The translations under genes and the position numbers were made by a program. Under the pieces are notes generated by a model. The model saw only the letters and a program-made list of their open reading frames with translations, searched no databases and had not been told where the DNA came from. Below are positions 1-6,714 of a DNA stretch of 8,338 nucleotides, piece after piece. The DNA comes from an uncultured bacterium (GTDB taxonomy: Bacteria > Bacillota > Clostridia > Oscillospirales > Acutalibacteraceae): contig CAJMOI010000081.1 of the NCBI GenBank assembly GCA_905215105.1, forward strand, positions 1 through 8,338. Reading direction: 5' to 3'. The stretch's first letter is position 1, and each line of letters opens with the position of its first letter.

Positions 1-432
1 GGTAAAGCGCTTGAAAAAGGTGTCGGTGTCCCGCTTTCTCCGCACGCCATACACCACTTCACAGCCGTTCAAATACTCTTTTACCATCTCGTCCATGGCG
101 TTGATGTCGTCCTGACCGTCACAGTCAATGGAAATGGTGATGTCGCACCGGTCCTTGGCTTCCATCAGTCCGGCCAGCACCGCGTTCTGGTGTCCCCGGT
201 TGCGGCTTTGGGAAATACCCATAAAATGGCGGTCTTTCCGGGACAGTTCCTGAATAATCTCCCAGGTTTTGTCCTTGCTGCCGTCGTTGATGAACAGGAT
301 TTTGCTGTCCGGGCTGACAAGGCCCTTTTCTTCCAGCTCTTCCATTTTTTTCAGGAACATACCGCTGGTAATGGGCAGCACCTCTTCTTCGTTATAACAG
401 GGGATAATCATATATAATACAGGCGTCATCAT
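1..432 (-). CDS. Family 2 glycosyltransferase (DPM1/GtrB-like), N-terminal part
   Basis: Translated on the minus strand from the ATG at 432-430, this gives 144 residues without a stop and runs off the window's left edge, so the C-terminus is missing. The GT-A fold signatures are in order: the opening strand and nucleotide-binding segment MIIPCYNEEEVLP (residues 8-20), FINDGSKDKTW (48-57), the acceptor-side SQSRNRGHQNAVLAGL (74-89), the DxD-type metal site SIDCDGQDD (101-109, D103 and D105), and VVYGVRRKRDTDTFFKRF (126-143). These match enzymes that transfer a sugar from UDP- or GDP-sugar to polyprenyl phosphate at the inner membrane. Such proteins are usually about 310-330 residues with two C-terminal membrane helices, which would lie outside the window. 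The start has an AGAAAGGA ribosome site six bases upstream; a second ATG follows at once (429-427), so either may be used. The gene is divergent from the mannosidase. The family is secure; the exact sugar and acceptor are not known. Confidence 0.93.
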   Translation of the reverse strand, partial: MMTPVLYMIIPCYNEEEVLPITSGMFLKKMEELEEKGLVSPDSKILFINDGSKDKTWEIIQELSRKDRHFMGISQSRNRGHQNAVLAGLMEAKDRCDITISIDCDGQDDINAMDEMVKEYLNGCEVVYGVRRKRDTDTFFKRFT

Positions 433-506
433 ACACGGTCCTTTCTGAAAAACGGATTTTACTATATCGCTTTTCCCAATATTTCCATGGAGAAAGCAGC
501 AATTTC

Positions 507-535
507 AGTATAACACACCCTGCATAGCCCTTCAA
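507..535 (-). promoter_or_regulatory. Sigma70-type promoter for the glycosyltransferase gene
   Basis: On the minus strand a TTGAAG -35 box (535-530) is followed after exactly 17 bases by a TATACT -10 box (512-507). Both boxes are close to consensus and the spacing is optimal. Transcription would start near 500 and give a leader of about 70 bases before the ATG at 432. A second AT-rich stretch nearer the gene (TATAGTAAAA, about 457-466) could act as an alternative -10, but I see no good -35 for it. Confidence 0.6.
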
Positions 536-617
536 CCTGATTTCCCCTATGATTTTTCTCCACAACCGGAAGAAAATTTTTATTTTCCGGATATTTTTAT
601 TTTTTTTAAAAGAACAC

Positions 618-646
618 TGGAAAGACGGGCCGGAACGTGATACAAT
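618..646 (+). promoter_or_regulatory. Candidate promoter for the alpha-mannosidase
   Basis: An extended -10 element, TGATACAAT, has its core TACAAT at 641-646. A weak -35, TGGAAA (618-623), lies 17 bases upstream. A run of A and T (about 571-613) just upstream resembles an UP element. The predicted start near 653 leaves a leader of about 100 bases to the ATG at 757. Within that leader, 676-690 holds an imperfect inverted repeat around AAACGGTT, loosely like a LacI-family operator, but it is too degenerate to call. Confidence 0.42.
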
Positions 647-756
647 GGCAGTCGATTTGTTAGGGCTATCTGAAAACGTAAACGGTTCGTCTTTTTCTGT
701 TTCAGATACGCCAAATACTTCCGTCTCAGTTGAGTTTTGGAAAGGAGTCTGTGGAT

Positions 757-3700
757 ATGGCAGATATTTTTACCCCCGAAAGCCGCTTTCTGACCATCGA
801 AAAATTTGACCGCCGGATGCGGGAGCTGGAAAATTTCCGCTTTGTGGAAATGGAAACCCTTCTCCCCATGGAAGGCATGGACGACAACGCCCCCTCCGGC
901 GCCGTTCATACGGAAATTCCCGATGTGATTGAGGGGCACACCCTCCATGAAGGCGACATTCTCCCCGGCGTGGACCGTTACTGGTGGATCCGTACCACCG
1001 TCACCATTCCCGAGGCCAAGCCCGGCCTGATTCCCGCCGGTTATTTTGATTTCGGACAGACCGGCGGCGGCAACAATCTGGGCTTTGAGTCCCTGCTGTA
1101 TGTGAATCGCCGTCCCTATCAGGGCGTGGACAGCAACCATAAAGAGGTGCTGTTTGCCGATCTGGCCGGTCAGACCGTGGAACTGACGTTCCTGCTGTGG
1201 AGCGGTTTGCAGGGCGGCGACCCCAATTACATCCTGATTCACCGGGTTTCCGCTGCAAAGCTGGGTTACCTCCATCAGGAAACCGACGATTACTACTACT
1301 CCGCCAAAGCGCTGGTGAAAACCCTCCGTCTGCTGCCCGACGACCATCCTCAGCGTGCCGGACTGGTTTCCGCCATGGACCGCTCTCTGAAATTCCTCAA
1401 CTGGGACGATGATAAATTCCACGGAACCGTAAGCGAAGCCGCCCGCTCTCTGGAAAATGATCTCGCCGTTATGGAAAAGCACAGCGACGTGACCATCCGC
1501 TGTGTGGGCCATACCCACATTGACGTGGCCTGGCTGTGGCGTCTGAACCACACCCGGGAAAAGGCCATGCGCTCCTTCTCCACGGTGCTGCACCTGATGG
1601 AAGAGTTTGAAGAGTACGACTTTTTGCAGACCCAGCCCCAGCTGTACCGCTATATCAAGAAGGACTGCCCCGAGCTCTTTGAGAAAATCAAGGCGAAAGT
1701 GGCCGACGGCCAGTGGGAAACTGACGGCGGCATGTGGCTGGAAGCGGACTGCAACATTGTTTCCGGCGAATCCCTGACCCGCCAGTTCCTCTACGGCATT
1801 CGGTTCTTCCAGAAGGAATTCGGCAAAACCTGCTCCTATCTGTGGCTGCCCGACGTATTCGGCTACAGCTGGGCCCTGCCTCAGATTCTGAAACAGTGTA
1901 ATATTGACACCTTCATGACCACCAAAATCAGCTGGAACCAGTTCAACACCATGCCCGATGACCTGTTCCGCTGGAAGGGCATGGACGGTACCGAAGTGCT
2001 GACCTATTTCGTCACCACGCCGGAAATGGGCATGTCTCTGGACAACCGCTATTCCACCTATAACGGAATGCTCAGCCCCCGCACTGTTCTGGGCACCTGG
2101 AAAAAGTTCCGCAACAAGGATTTGTCCAATGAAGTGCTGATCTCTTATGGCTTCGGCGATGGCGGCGGCGGCGTCAACCGCAACATGCTGAAAATGCGCC
2201 GGGCCATGGACAAAATGCCCGGTCTGCCCAACGTCAAGACCACCCGTGCCGGGGATTTCTTCCGGGATCTTCACAAAAAGGTGGATGAGACCGATCGCTA
2301 TGTCCATACCTGGGACGGCGAGCTGTATCTGGAATACCACCGCGGAACCTATACCAATCAGGCCCGCAACAAGAAGTGGAACCGCAGCACGGAAAACCAT
2401 CTGGCCCGCACCGAATGGCTCTCCGCCATGAGCTGGCTCATGGGCGGCGAATATGCCGACGAGCCCATCCACGAAGCATGGGAAACTCTCCTGCGCAACC
2501 AGTTCCACGACATTATCCCCGGCTCCTCCATTCAGGAAGTCTATGAGGATTCCTGGAAGGAATATGAGGAGGCTAACCGTCTGCTGGACAAGGCCGATCA
2601 AGACGCCTGGAACAATCTGATTCAGAACAGCGAAAACCAGTGGACCCTGTATCACTTCGGCAGCTTCCCCCGCACGGAAACCGTCTTCCTGCCCGAAACC
2701 CGCAAGGGCCGCTTTACCGTTGGCGGCAGCGTACTGCCGGTTCAGGCCGGCAAGGATGGCTGCTGGGTACAGGTAGCACTGGAGCCGCTGACTCCCTGCG
2801 TCATTACCTTTGTGCCGGAAACTGTGGAAGAGGCTCCCGCTGTCTTTACCGCTGACACCGAAGCCCGCACCCTGGAAACCCCCTATTACACCATCTGCTG
2901 GAACGAAAACGGCGTACTCACCCGTATCTGGGACAAGGAGAACAGCCGCGAGGTGCTTTCCGGTGAAGGCAACCGTCTGGAAGTGTTCGAGGATAAGCCC
3001 ATCAACTTCGACGCCTGGGACATCGATGTGTATTACACCCAGAAGCAGGAAACCCCTGTCCTGGTGCAGCCGGTAGAAGTGACGGACTGCGGCGCACTGA
3101 AAGCCACACTGCGCTTTGTGTACCGCTACAACGCTTCCGAAATCGCACAGGACATGACGGTGTACGCCGACAGCCGCCGTATTGACTTCGCCACCCGTGT
3201 GGATTGGCACGAAAAGCGCCGTTTGCTGAAAACCGCCTTCCAGGTGGATATCCGCACCACCCGCGCGACCTATGACATCCAGTACGGCCATGTGGAGCGT
3301 CCTACCCACATGAACAACAGCTGGGATTGGGCAAAGTTCGAGGTCGTAGGCCACAAGTGGGCCGATATTTCCGAAAACGGCTATGGCGTCAGCCTGCTGA
3401 ACGACTGCAAATACGGCTACAGCATCCGGGAAAACGTCATGAAGCTGTCCCTGCTCAAGAGCAGTAAGTACCCGGACCAGCAGTCCGACATGGGCGTTCA
3501 CACCTTCACTTATGCCCTGCTGCCCCACGCCGGTTCTGTCACAGAGGGCAACACCATTGAGGAATCCGTGGTTCTGAACCTGCCTGCACAGGTGGTTCCC
3601 GGTGCCGCTGTCAATGGACTGCGCCCCGTGGTTCTGACAGACCGCCGTCTGGTGCTGGACGCTGTGAAGAAGTCCGAGGACGGCGACGATCTGATCGTCC

Positions 3701-3879
3701 GTCTCCACGAATGCCGCGGCGGCCGGATGACCATGAAGCTCTCCAGCGACCTGCCGCTGGCTTCCATCAGCGCCTGCAACCTGCTGGAAGAAGAGACCGG
3801 CGAAACCTGGACCCCCGACAACTGGGAAGTCAGCTGGAAGCCCTTCGAGATCAAGACCTTCCGCCTGAAACGCAAATAA
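757..3879 (+). CDS. GH38 alpha-mannosidase (MAN2C1/Ams1-like, cytosolic)
   Basis: This is a 1040-residue retaining alpha-mannosidase expected to release alpha-linked mannose from oligosaccharides in the cytoplasm. The start is the ATG at 757, eight bases after AAAGGAGT; a TTG nine codons upstream has no ribosome site. An N-terminal beta/helical region (about 1-240) precedes the GH38 catalytic barrel. Visible key residues, by homology to Golgi mannosidase II: zinc ligands H254 and D256 in HTHIDVAWLW, the nucleophile and zinc ligand D366 in LWLPDVFGYSWALPQ, and the fourth zinc ligand H584 in RNQFHDIIPGSS, within the helical middle domain. Beta-sandwich domains fill the C-terminal 450 residues. 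There is no signal peptide or membrane segment, and the length matches the cytosolic class rather than the secreted enzymes. Codon use is strongly biased: no TTA, CTA or TCA codon occurs, which is why the opposite strand is open in register over the whole gene. It ends before a strong terminator and has its own promoter. Activity is very likely; linkage preference cannot be read from sequence. Confidence 0.96.
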   Translation: MADIFTPESRFLTIEKFDRRMRELENFRFVEMETLLPMEGMDDNAPSGAVHTEIPDVIEGHTLHEGDILPGVDRYWWIRTTVTIPEAKPGLIPAGYFDFGQTGGGNNLGFESLLYVNRRPYQGVDSNHKEVLFADLAGQTVELTFLLWSGLQGGDPNYILIHRVSAAKLGYLHQETDDYYYSAKALVKTLRLLPDDHPQRAGLVSAMDRSLKFLNWDDDKFHGTVSEAARSLENDLAVMEKHSDVTIRCVGHTHIDVAWLWRLNHTREKAMRSFSTVLHLMEEFEEYDFLQTQPQLYRYIKKDCPELFEKIKAKVADGQWETDGGMWLEADCNIVSGESLTRQFLYGIRFFQKEFGKTCSYLWLPDVFGYSWALPQILKQCNIDTFMTTKISWNQFNTMPDDLFRWKGMDGTEVLTYFVTTPEMGMSLDNRYSTYNGMLSPRTVLGTWKKFRNKDLSNEVLISYGFGDGGGGVNRNMLKMRRAMDKMPGLPNVKTTRAGDFFRDLHKKVDETDRYVHTWDGELYLEYHRGTYTNQARNKKWNRSTENHLARTEWLSAMSWLMGGEYADEPIHEAWETLLRNQFHDIIPGSSIQEVYEDSWKEYEEANRLLDKADQDAWNNLIQNSENQWTLYHFGSFPRTETVFLPETRKGRFTVGGSVLPVQAGKDGCWVQVALEPLTPCVITFVPETVEEAPAVFTADTEARTLETPYYTICWNENGVLTRIWDKENSREVLSGEGNRLEVFEDKPINFDAWDIDVYYTQKQETPVLVQPVEVTDCGALKATLRFVYRYNASEIAQDMTVYADSRRIDFATRVDWHEKRRLLKTAFQVDIRTTRATYDIQYGHVERPTHMNNSWDWAKFEVVGHKWADISENGYGVSLLNDCKYGYSIRENVMKLSLLKSSKYPDQQSDMGVHTFTYALLPHAGSVTEGNTIEESVVLNLPAQVVPGAAVNGLRPVVLTDRRLVLDAVKKSEDGDDLIVRLHECRGGRMTMKLSSDLPLASISACNLLEEETGETWTPDNWEVSWKPFEIKTFRLKRK

Positions 3880-3904
3880 GACACCTGCACGATCAGAACG
3901 GAAT

Positions 3905-3965
3905 TGTACAAAAAGAACCCTTCCGAATCCGGTTTTCCGGGCTTGGAAGGGTTCTTTTCTGTACA
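3905..3965. terminator. Bidirectional intrinsic terminator between convergent genes
   Basis: The left arm at 3905-3924 pairs with the right arm at 3945-3965: fourteen continuous pairs (AAAAGAACCCTTCC with GGAAGGGTTCTTTT), then six more (TGTACA on both sides) after a single unpaired C at 3959. The 20-base loop contains CCGG-TTTT-CCGG, which can extend the fold. T-tracts follow the core stem on both strands. It lies 25 bases past the mannosidase stop and 11 bases past the stop of the convergent AraC gene, so it probably ends both transcripts. Confidence 0.88.
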
Positions 3966-3976
3966 GGGAAACGCCT

Positions 3977-4843
3977 TTACAGAGTGTGAATGCGGTGAAG
4001 CAGCGGCGCCGACGCATTTTTCCGATATTCCCGGGGCGATTGGCCGGTCATCCGGCGAAAGGCCTCCCGGAAGGATTTAGCGTCCTGATACCCGCACTGT
4101 TCCCCGATTTCCGGGACAGGGGCCCGGGTTTCCAGCAACAGACGGCAGGCCAGCTCCATTCGTTTCCGGCACAGGTGTTCCCCATATTTTTCTCCGGTCT
4201 GTGCCAGAAACATCCGGCTGAGTCCTTCCGGACGCATGGAAAACCGACGGGCATATTCCGTCAGGGAATGAGGGGCGGCCGGGTTTTTCCGGATTTCCTC
4301 CAGAACCCAGGAAACCTCCATCTCCGGACGCCGGGGCACCTGAATGCCGATAAGCCGCACGGAATGAATCACCAGCTGCCACAACAGCAGCCGGATCATG
4401 GCGTCATATCCCGCGTCCTGATTGGAAAATTCCCTTTGCAGGTGACGCAGCACCGCCAGAATTTCCCCTTCCCGGTCGTGAAAAGTCTTGCCTTTGCCGC
4501 AAAAAGCCGCACAGCCCTCCCCCATACCCGGCATACAGCTGTTGAGCAGCACCGGAAAGCTGCGGCAATGAATCAGGGAGGTGTCCAACAATCCGGGCTG
4601 AAACAGGCAATTGACCACCGTCAGATCACTGCTGCCGCTGTCATAGCTGTGTACCTCTCCGAAATCCACCAGCACCACGTCTCCAGTATTCAGCCTGCGG
4701 GAAACACCGTTGAGGGTATGGGTGGCCCAGCCTTTTTCCACATAAGCCACTTCCAGAAATTCATGGGAATGGGCGGTACAGGGCAGAGAAACCCGCTGGC
4801 TCTGGATGGAAAAGGAACCGGTCATTTTCAAAAGACTTGTCAC
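3977..4843 (-). CDS. AraC-family transcriptional regulator with cupin sensor domain
   Basis: This is a 288-residue DNA-binding regulator. The N-terminal half is a cupin fold typical of effector binding: HSHEFLEVAYVEKGWATHTL (25-44), NTGDVVLVDFGEVHSY (52-67). The C-terminal part carries two helix-turn-helix motifs: LTEYARRFSMRPEGLSRMFL (194-213), then the second helix pair ending in the AraC signature GYQDAKSFREAFRRMTGQSP (251-270) and REYRK. I chose the GTG at 4843-4841 because GGGGGAG lies five bases before it; the ATG six codons later is too far from that site, and longer readings would run into the divergent gene. The gene is divergent from the URO-D-like gene across 94 bases, the classical arrangement for a regulator and its target. 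Unusual for the family is a cysteine cluster between the domains (C93, C103, C111, C115). The effector is unknown; sugars are common for this architecture. Confidence 0.93.
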   Translation of the reverse strand: MTSLLKMTGSFSIQSQRVSLPCTAHSHEFLEVAYVEKGWATHTLNGVSRRLNTGDVVLVDFGEVHSYDSGSSDLTVVNCLFQPGLLDTSLIHCRSFPVLLNSCMPGMGEGCAAFCGKGKTFHDREGEILAVLRHLQREFSNQDAGYDAMIRLLLWQLVIHSVRLIGIQVPRRPEMEVSWVLEEIRKNPAAPHSLTEYARRFSMRPEGLSRMFLAQTGEKYGEHLCRKRMELACRLLLETRAPVPEIGEQCGYQDAKSFREAFRRMTGQSPREYRKNASAPLLHRIHTL

Positions 4844-4848
4844 AAAAT

Positions 4849-4855
4849 CTCCCCC
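4849..4855 (-). promoter_or_regulatory. Ribosome binding site setting the GTG start of the AraC gene
   Basis: Read on the minus strand, GGGGGAG is five bases from the GTG at 4843. No comparable SD precedes the next in-frame ATG (4825), so this site decides the start codon. Confidence 0.7.
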
Positions 4856-4888
4856 GAAACTCCGCAAAACAGGCGGTTTTTTTGCATT

Positions 4889-4912
4889 TGCTTTCAGTAT
4901 ATACTGAAGGCA
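4889..4912. promoter_or_regulatory. Palindromic operator overlapping divergent -10 boxes
   Basis: The core TTCAGTATATACTGAA (4893-4908) is a perfect 16-bp palindrome. It extends to 24 bp (4889-4912) with a single mismatched pair (4892/4909). Its centre supplies a TATACT -10 box on each strand: 4900-4905 for the URO-D-like gene and 4901-4896 for the AraC gene. Seventeen bases from each are weak -35 boxes: TTTTTT at 4877-4882 on plus, and TTGTTT at 4924-4919 on minus. Weak -35 boxes with a symmetric site on the -10 suggest a dimeric regulator controls both directions, either the AraC protein itself or another factor. AraC sites are usually direct repeats, so a different repressor is possible. 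Confidence 0.55.
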
Positions 4913-4937
4913 GACCAAAAACAAGGAGGAATTGCAG

Positions 4938-5777
4938 ATGAATAACCGGGAACGTGTCGCCGCCGTACTGAACGGGCAGAAGCCCGACCGGCTGCCCATG
5001 GTGGAATGGGCCACCTGGTGGGATTTGACCACCAGCCGCTGGCAAAAAGAAGGGGCTCCGGCCCAAACCGGCCCCGATACCTTACAGAACTGGTTTGGTC
5101 TGGACCCTCTGCGCCAGATCTGGCTGGGAATCCGCTCCGGAGATATTCCCCAGCCGGTTTCCCACGGGGCCGGAATTCTCACCGACGAAGATGACTACAA
5201 CCGACTACACCACTGTCTGTTTACAGAAGAGTCCTTGGAAGATGCCCTAGCTTGCGCCCGGGAATGGCAGGAAGGCCATGAACGGGGCGACTATGCCCAG
5301 TGGCTGACGCTGGAAGGTTTTTTCTGGTTCCCCAGAACGCTGTTCGGCATTGAAAATCACCTGTATGCCTTTTACGACAAACCGGAGCTGATGCACCGGA
5401 TAAACCGGGAACTGACCGAGTATTACCTTCATGTACTGGAACGGCTTCTGCCCATTATGAAACCGGAATTCATGACCTTTGCAGAGGATCTATCCTATAA
5501 CCACGGCCCCATGATTTCCAAAGAGCTGTTTGATGAATTCATGGCCCCCTACTATCGAAAGTTGATTCCCGTACTGAAACAGGCCGGTGTACGGGTACTG
5601 ATCGACACCGACGGAGATGTGGAACCGCTGATTCCCTGGTTTGAGGAAGTGGGGATTGAAGGGGTGCTGCCGCTGGAACGGCAGGCCGGTGTGGATGTGA
5701 ACCGGATTCGCCGAAATCATCCTCAGTGGATTATGATCGGCGGCTATGACAAAACCATTATGCATCTGGGAGAATAG
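4938..5777 (+). CDS. URO-D-like (uroporphyrinogen decarboxylase family) protein, ended early by TAG
   Basis: The gene starts at ATG 4938, seven bases after AAGGAGGA, and codes 279 residues up to TAG at 5775-5777. It belongs to the URO-D superfamily (PF01208), a TIM-barrel family that includes heme-pathway decarboxylase and corrinoid or thiol methyltransferases. The typical opening NNRERVAAVLNGQKPDRLP (2-20) is followed by the mid-barrel IDTDGDVEPLIPWFEEVGIE (222-241), LPLERQAGVDV, and IGGYDKTIMHLGE (to 279). No His-x-Cys zinc motif of MtaA-type methyltransferases is present at the DTDGD position, so this is one of the functionally unassigned family branches rather than proven heme synthesis. 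The family's usual length is about 330-370 residues; the missing C-terminus is still encoded in frame after the TAG (see the next entry). Codon use is looser than in the mannosidase, with TTA, CTA and CGA present, which suggests lower expression. It is divergent from and probably controlled by the AraC gene. The family is certain; whether a functional product forms is open. Confidence 0.85.
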   Translation: MNNRERVAAVLNGQKPDRLPMVEWATWWDLTTSRWQKEGAPAQTGPDTLQNWFGLDPLRQIWLGIRSGDIPQPVSHGAGILTDEDDYNRLHHCLFTEESLEDALACAREWQEGHERGDYAQWLTLEGFFWFPRTLFGIENHLYAFYDKPELMHRINRELTEYYLHVLERLLPIMKPEFMTFAEDLSYNHGPMISKELFDEFMAPYYRKLIPVLKQAGVRVLIDTDGDVEPLIPWFEEVGIEGVLPLERQAGVDVNRIRRNHPQWIMIGGYDKTIMHLGE

Positions 5778-5933
5778 GCCATGCGCCGAGAGTTTGAGCG
5801 GATTCTGCCTGCCATGAAAAGCGGGCGGTATATCCCCAGCGTAGACCACCAGACGCCCCCGGACGTTTCCGTGGAGCAGTACCGGATCTATCGAGGACTG
5901 TTGGAAGAGTACGCCCGGAAAGCGGTGGAATAA
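5778..5933 (+). pseudogene. In-frame C-terminal remainder of the URO-D-like gene after the amber codon
   Basis: Directly after the TAG the same frame continues for 51 codons to TAA at 5931-5933 and encodes the normal family C-terminus: AMRREFERILPAMKSGRYIP, then SVDHQTPPDVSVEQYRIY. The SVDHQTPP loop occupies the place of the active-site GHG loop in uroporphyrinogen decarboxylase, so the truncated form would lack part of the pocket. Joined with the upstream part the protein would be 331 residues, normal for the family. An ATG at 5781 with GGGAG eight bases upstream could allow re-initiation as a separate piece. Alternatives are a recent nonsense mutation (GAG to TAG), a sequencing error, or readthrough. 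Nothing in the fragment looks decayed. Confidence 0.7.
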
Positions 5934-5938
5934 CGGCT

Positions 5939-6694
5939 TTACCGGTACAACTCTGTCAGGAACAGCCGGTCCAGCCCTTCCCAGCCTACCGGCGTCCGCC
6001 GGGAAATCCCTTCCGCTTCCCGGCGAATCATGGCAAGACTTTCTTCCAGATACCGATCCAGTATCTCCACCCGGGGAACAAGGTCACTTTCCGTCACCTG
6101 ACATTTCAAAGCCAGCAGCCGCTCCACCTCCGGCCACAGGGAAGGTTCCAGCGTTTCCTCCATCAATTCCCGAAAGGGAACCGGCGGCGGACTTTTCCGG
6201 GTCAGAATCCAGCGGCAGGCCAGCACCGCCCGAAGGGTATAGAAAAACTTTTTCAGGCGAATCTGCTGCCCCTGAAGATAGACCCGGTTATGGTTTTCTG
6301 CCAGACACAGATAATGATGCACCGCGCTTTTGGAAGAAAAATAGTCTTTCAGCAGCGGCTGCACCGCCTGACGGAATGGGGAATCCCAATAGACCACCGG
6401 AGAGGTCAGCCATTCAAACAGAGTCGGGTTGGATTTGTAAATCAGTTTTAACGCCTTGCTCAAATTCCAGCCGTTGAGATCCAGTTCTCCTTCAATGGGA
6501 TATTCCAGTACATCCCGCTCCGGATACAATTGCAGATAGGCCTGCACTGGCCGGACATAGAGAAACCGCACATCGTAATCACTGTCCGGGGAAGCAAATC
6601 CCCATGCACGGCTGCCCGATTCCACTGCCAGCAGAATCCGCACCTGTTCTTTTTCTTCGATTTCCCGCAGCCGCGAGAGAATGAGCTCCTTCAT
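5939..6694 (-). CDS. RlaP/YcgL-type nucleotidyltransferase (RtcB-associated)
   Basis: This 251-residue protein has a polymerase-beta-fold nucleotidyltransferase core at its N-terminus: ESGSRAWGFASPDSDYDVRF (25-44), with the GS pair (27-28) and the metal-binding carboxylates D39 and D41. The remainder (FEWLTSPVVY, a helical region with NHNRVYLQGQQIRLKKFFYTLR, then a long C-terminal helix bundle) fits the YcgL family (PF10127), part of which is called RlaP because it neighbours RtcB in predicted RNA-repair loci. It would add nucleotides or nucleotidyl groups to RNA ends before or after ligation, but the reaction is not established. The ATG at 6694 is six bases after AAAGGAGGA; an upstream TTG reading would place the SD inside the gene. 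Only 20 bases separate it from the rtcB stop, so the two are co-transcribed and probably translationally coupled. Its 3' end stops five bases from the convergent URO-D-like frame, with no terminator visible. Confidence 0.88.
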   Translation of the reverse strand: MKELILSRLREIEEKEQVRILLAVESGSRAWGFASPDSDYDVRFLYVRPVQAYLQLYPERDVLEYPIEGELDLNGWNLSKALKLIYKSNPTLFEWLTSPVVYWDSPFRQAVQPLLKDYFSSKSAVHHYLCLAENHNRVYLQGQQIRLKKFFYTLRAVLACRWILTRKSPPPVPFRELMEETLEPSLWPEVERLLALKCQVTESDLVPRVEILDRYLEESLAMIRREAEGISRRTPVGWEGLDRLFLTELYR

Positions 6695-6714
6695 GGGGAC
6701 TCCTCCTTTCACAA

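Noticed and set aside
566..590. CCGG-flanked AT-rich inverted repeat followed by T-runs, terminator-like on plus
   Set aside because: The stem needs a three-base bulge, and no rightward transcript ends here. It is more simply part of the AT-rich region upstream of the mannosidase promoter.
676..690. LacI-like operator around AAACGGTT in the mannosidase leader
   Set aside because: Only five of seven positions pair and there is no second copy, so it cannot be told from chance.
580..4017. 1145-codon open frame on the minus strand opposite the mannosidase
   Set aside because: It is in exact codon register with the mannosidase and is open only because the sense gene avoids TTA, CTA and TCA. The translation has no recognisable domain, while the sense strand has a complete GH38 enzyme.
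3986..4945. 319-codon open frame on the plus strand opposite the AraC gene
   Set aside because: It is an in-register shadow of the AraC gene, with no start signal and low-complexity His/Gln/Pro-rich sequence.
4844..5182. N-terminal extension of the AraC frame to 401 residues
   Set aside because: It would overlap the first 245 bases of the divergent URO-D-like gene and lacks a ribosome site. The GTG at 4843 has GGGGGAG at good spacing, and the cupin begins soon after it.
5775..5777. Pyrrolysine as the definite explanation of the TAG
   Set aside because: No pyl genes are in the window, the position aligns with a common non-catalytic Glu, and a single-base mutation explains it as well. It is kept only as an alternative in the findings.
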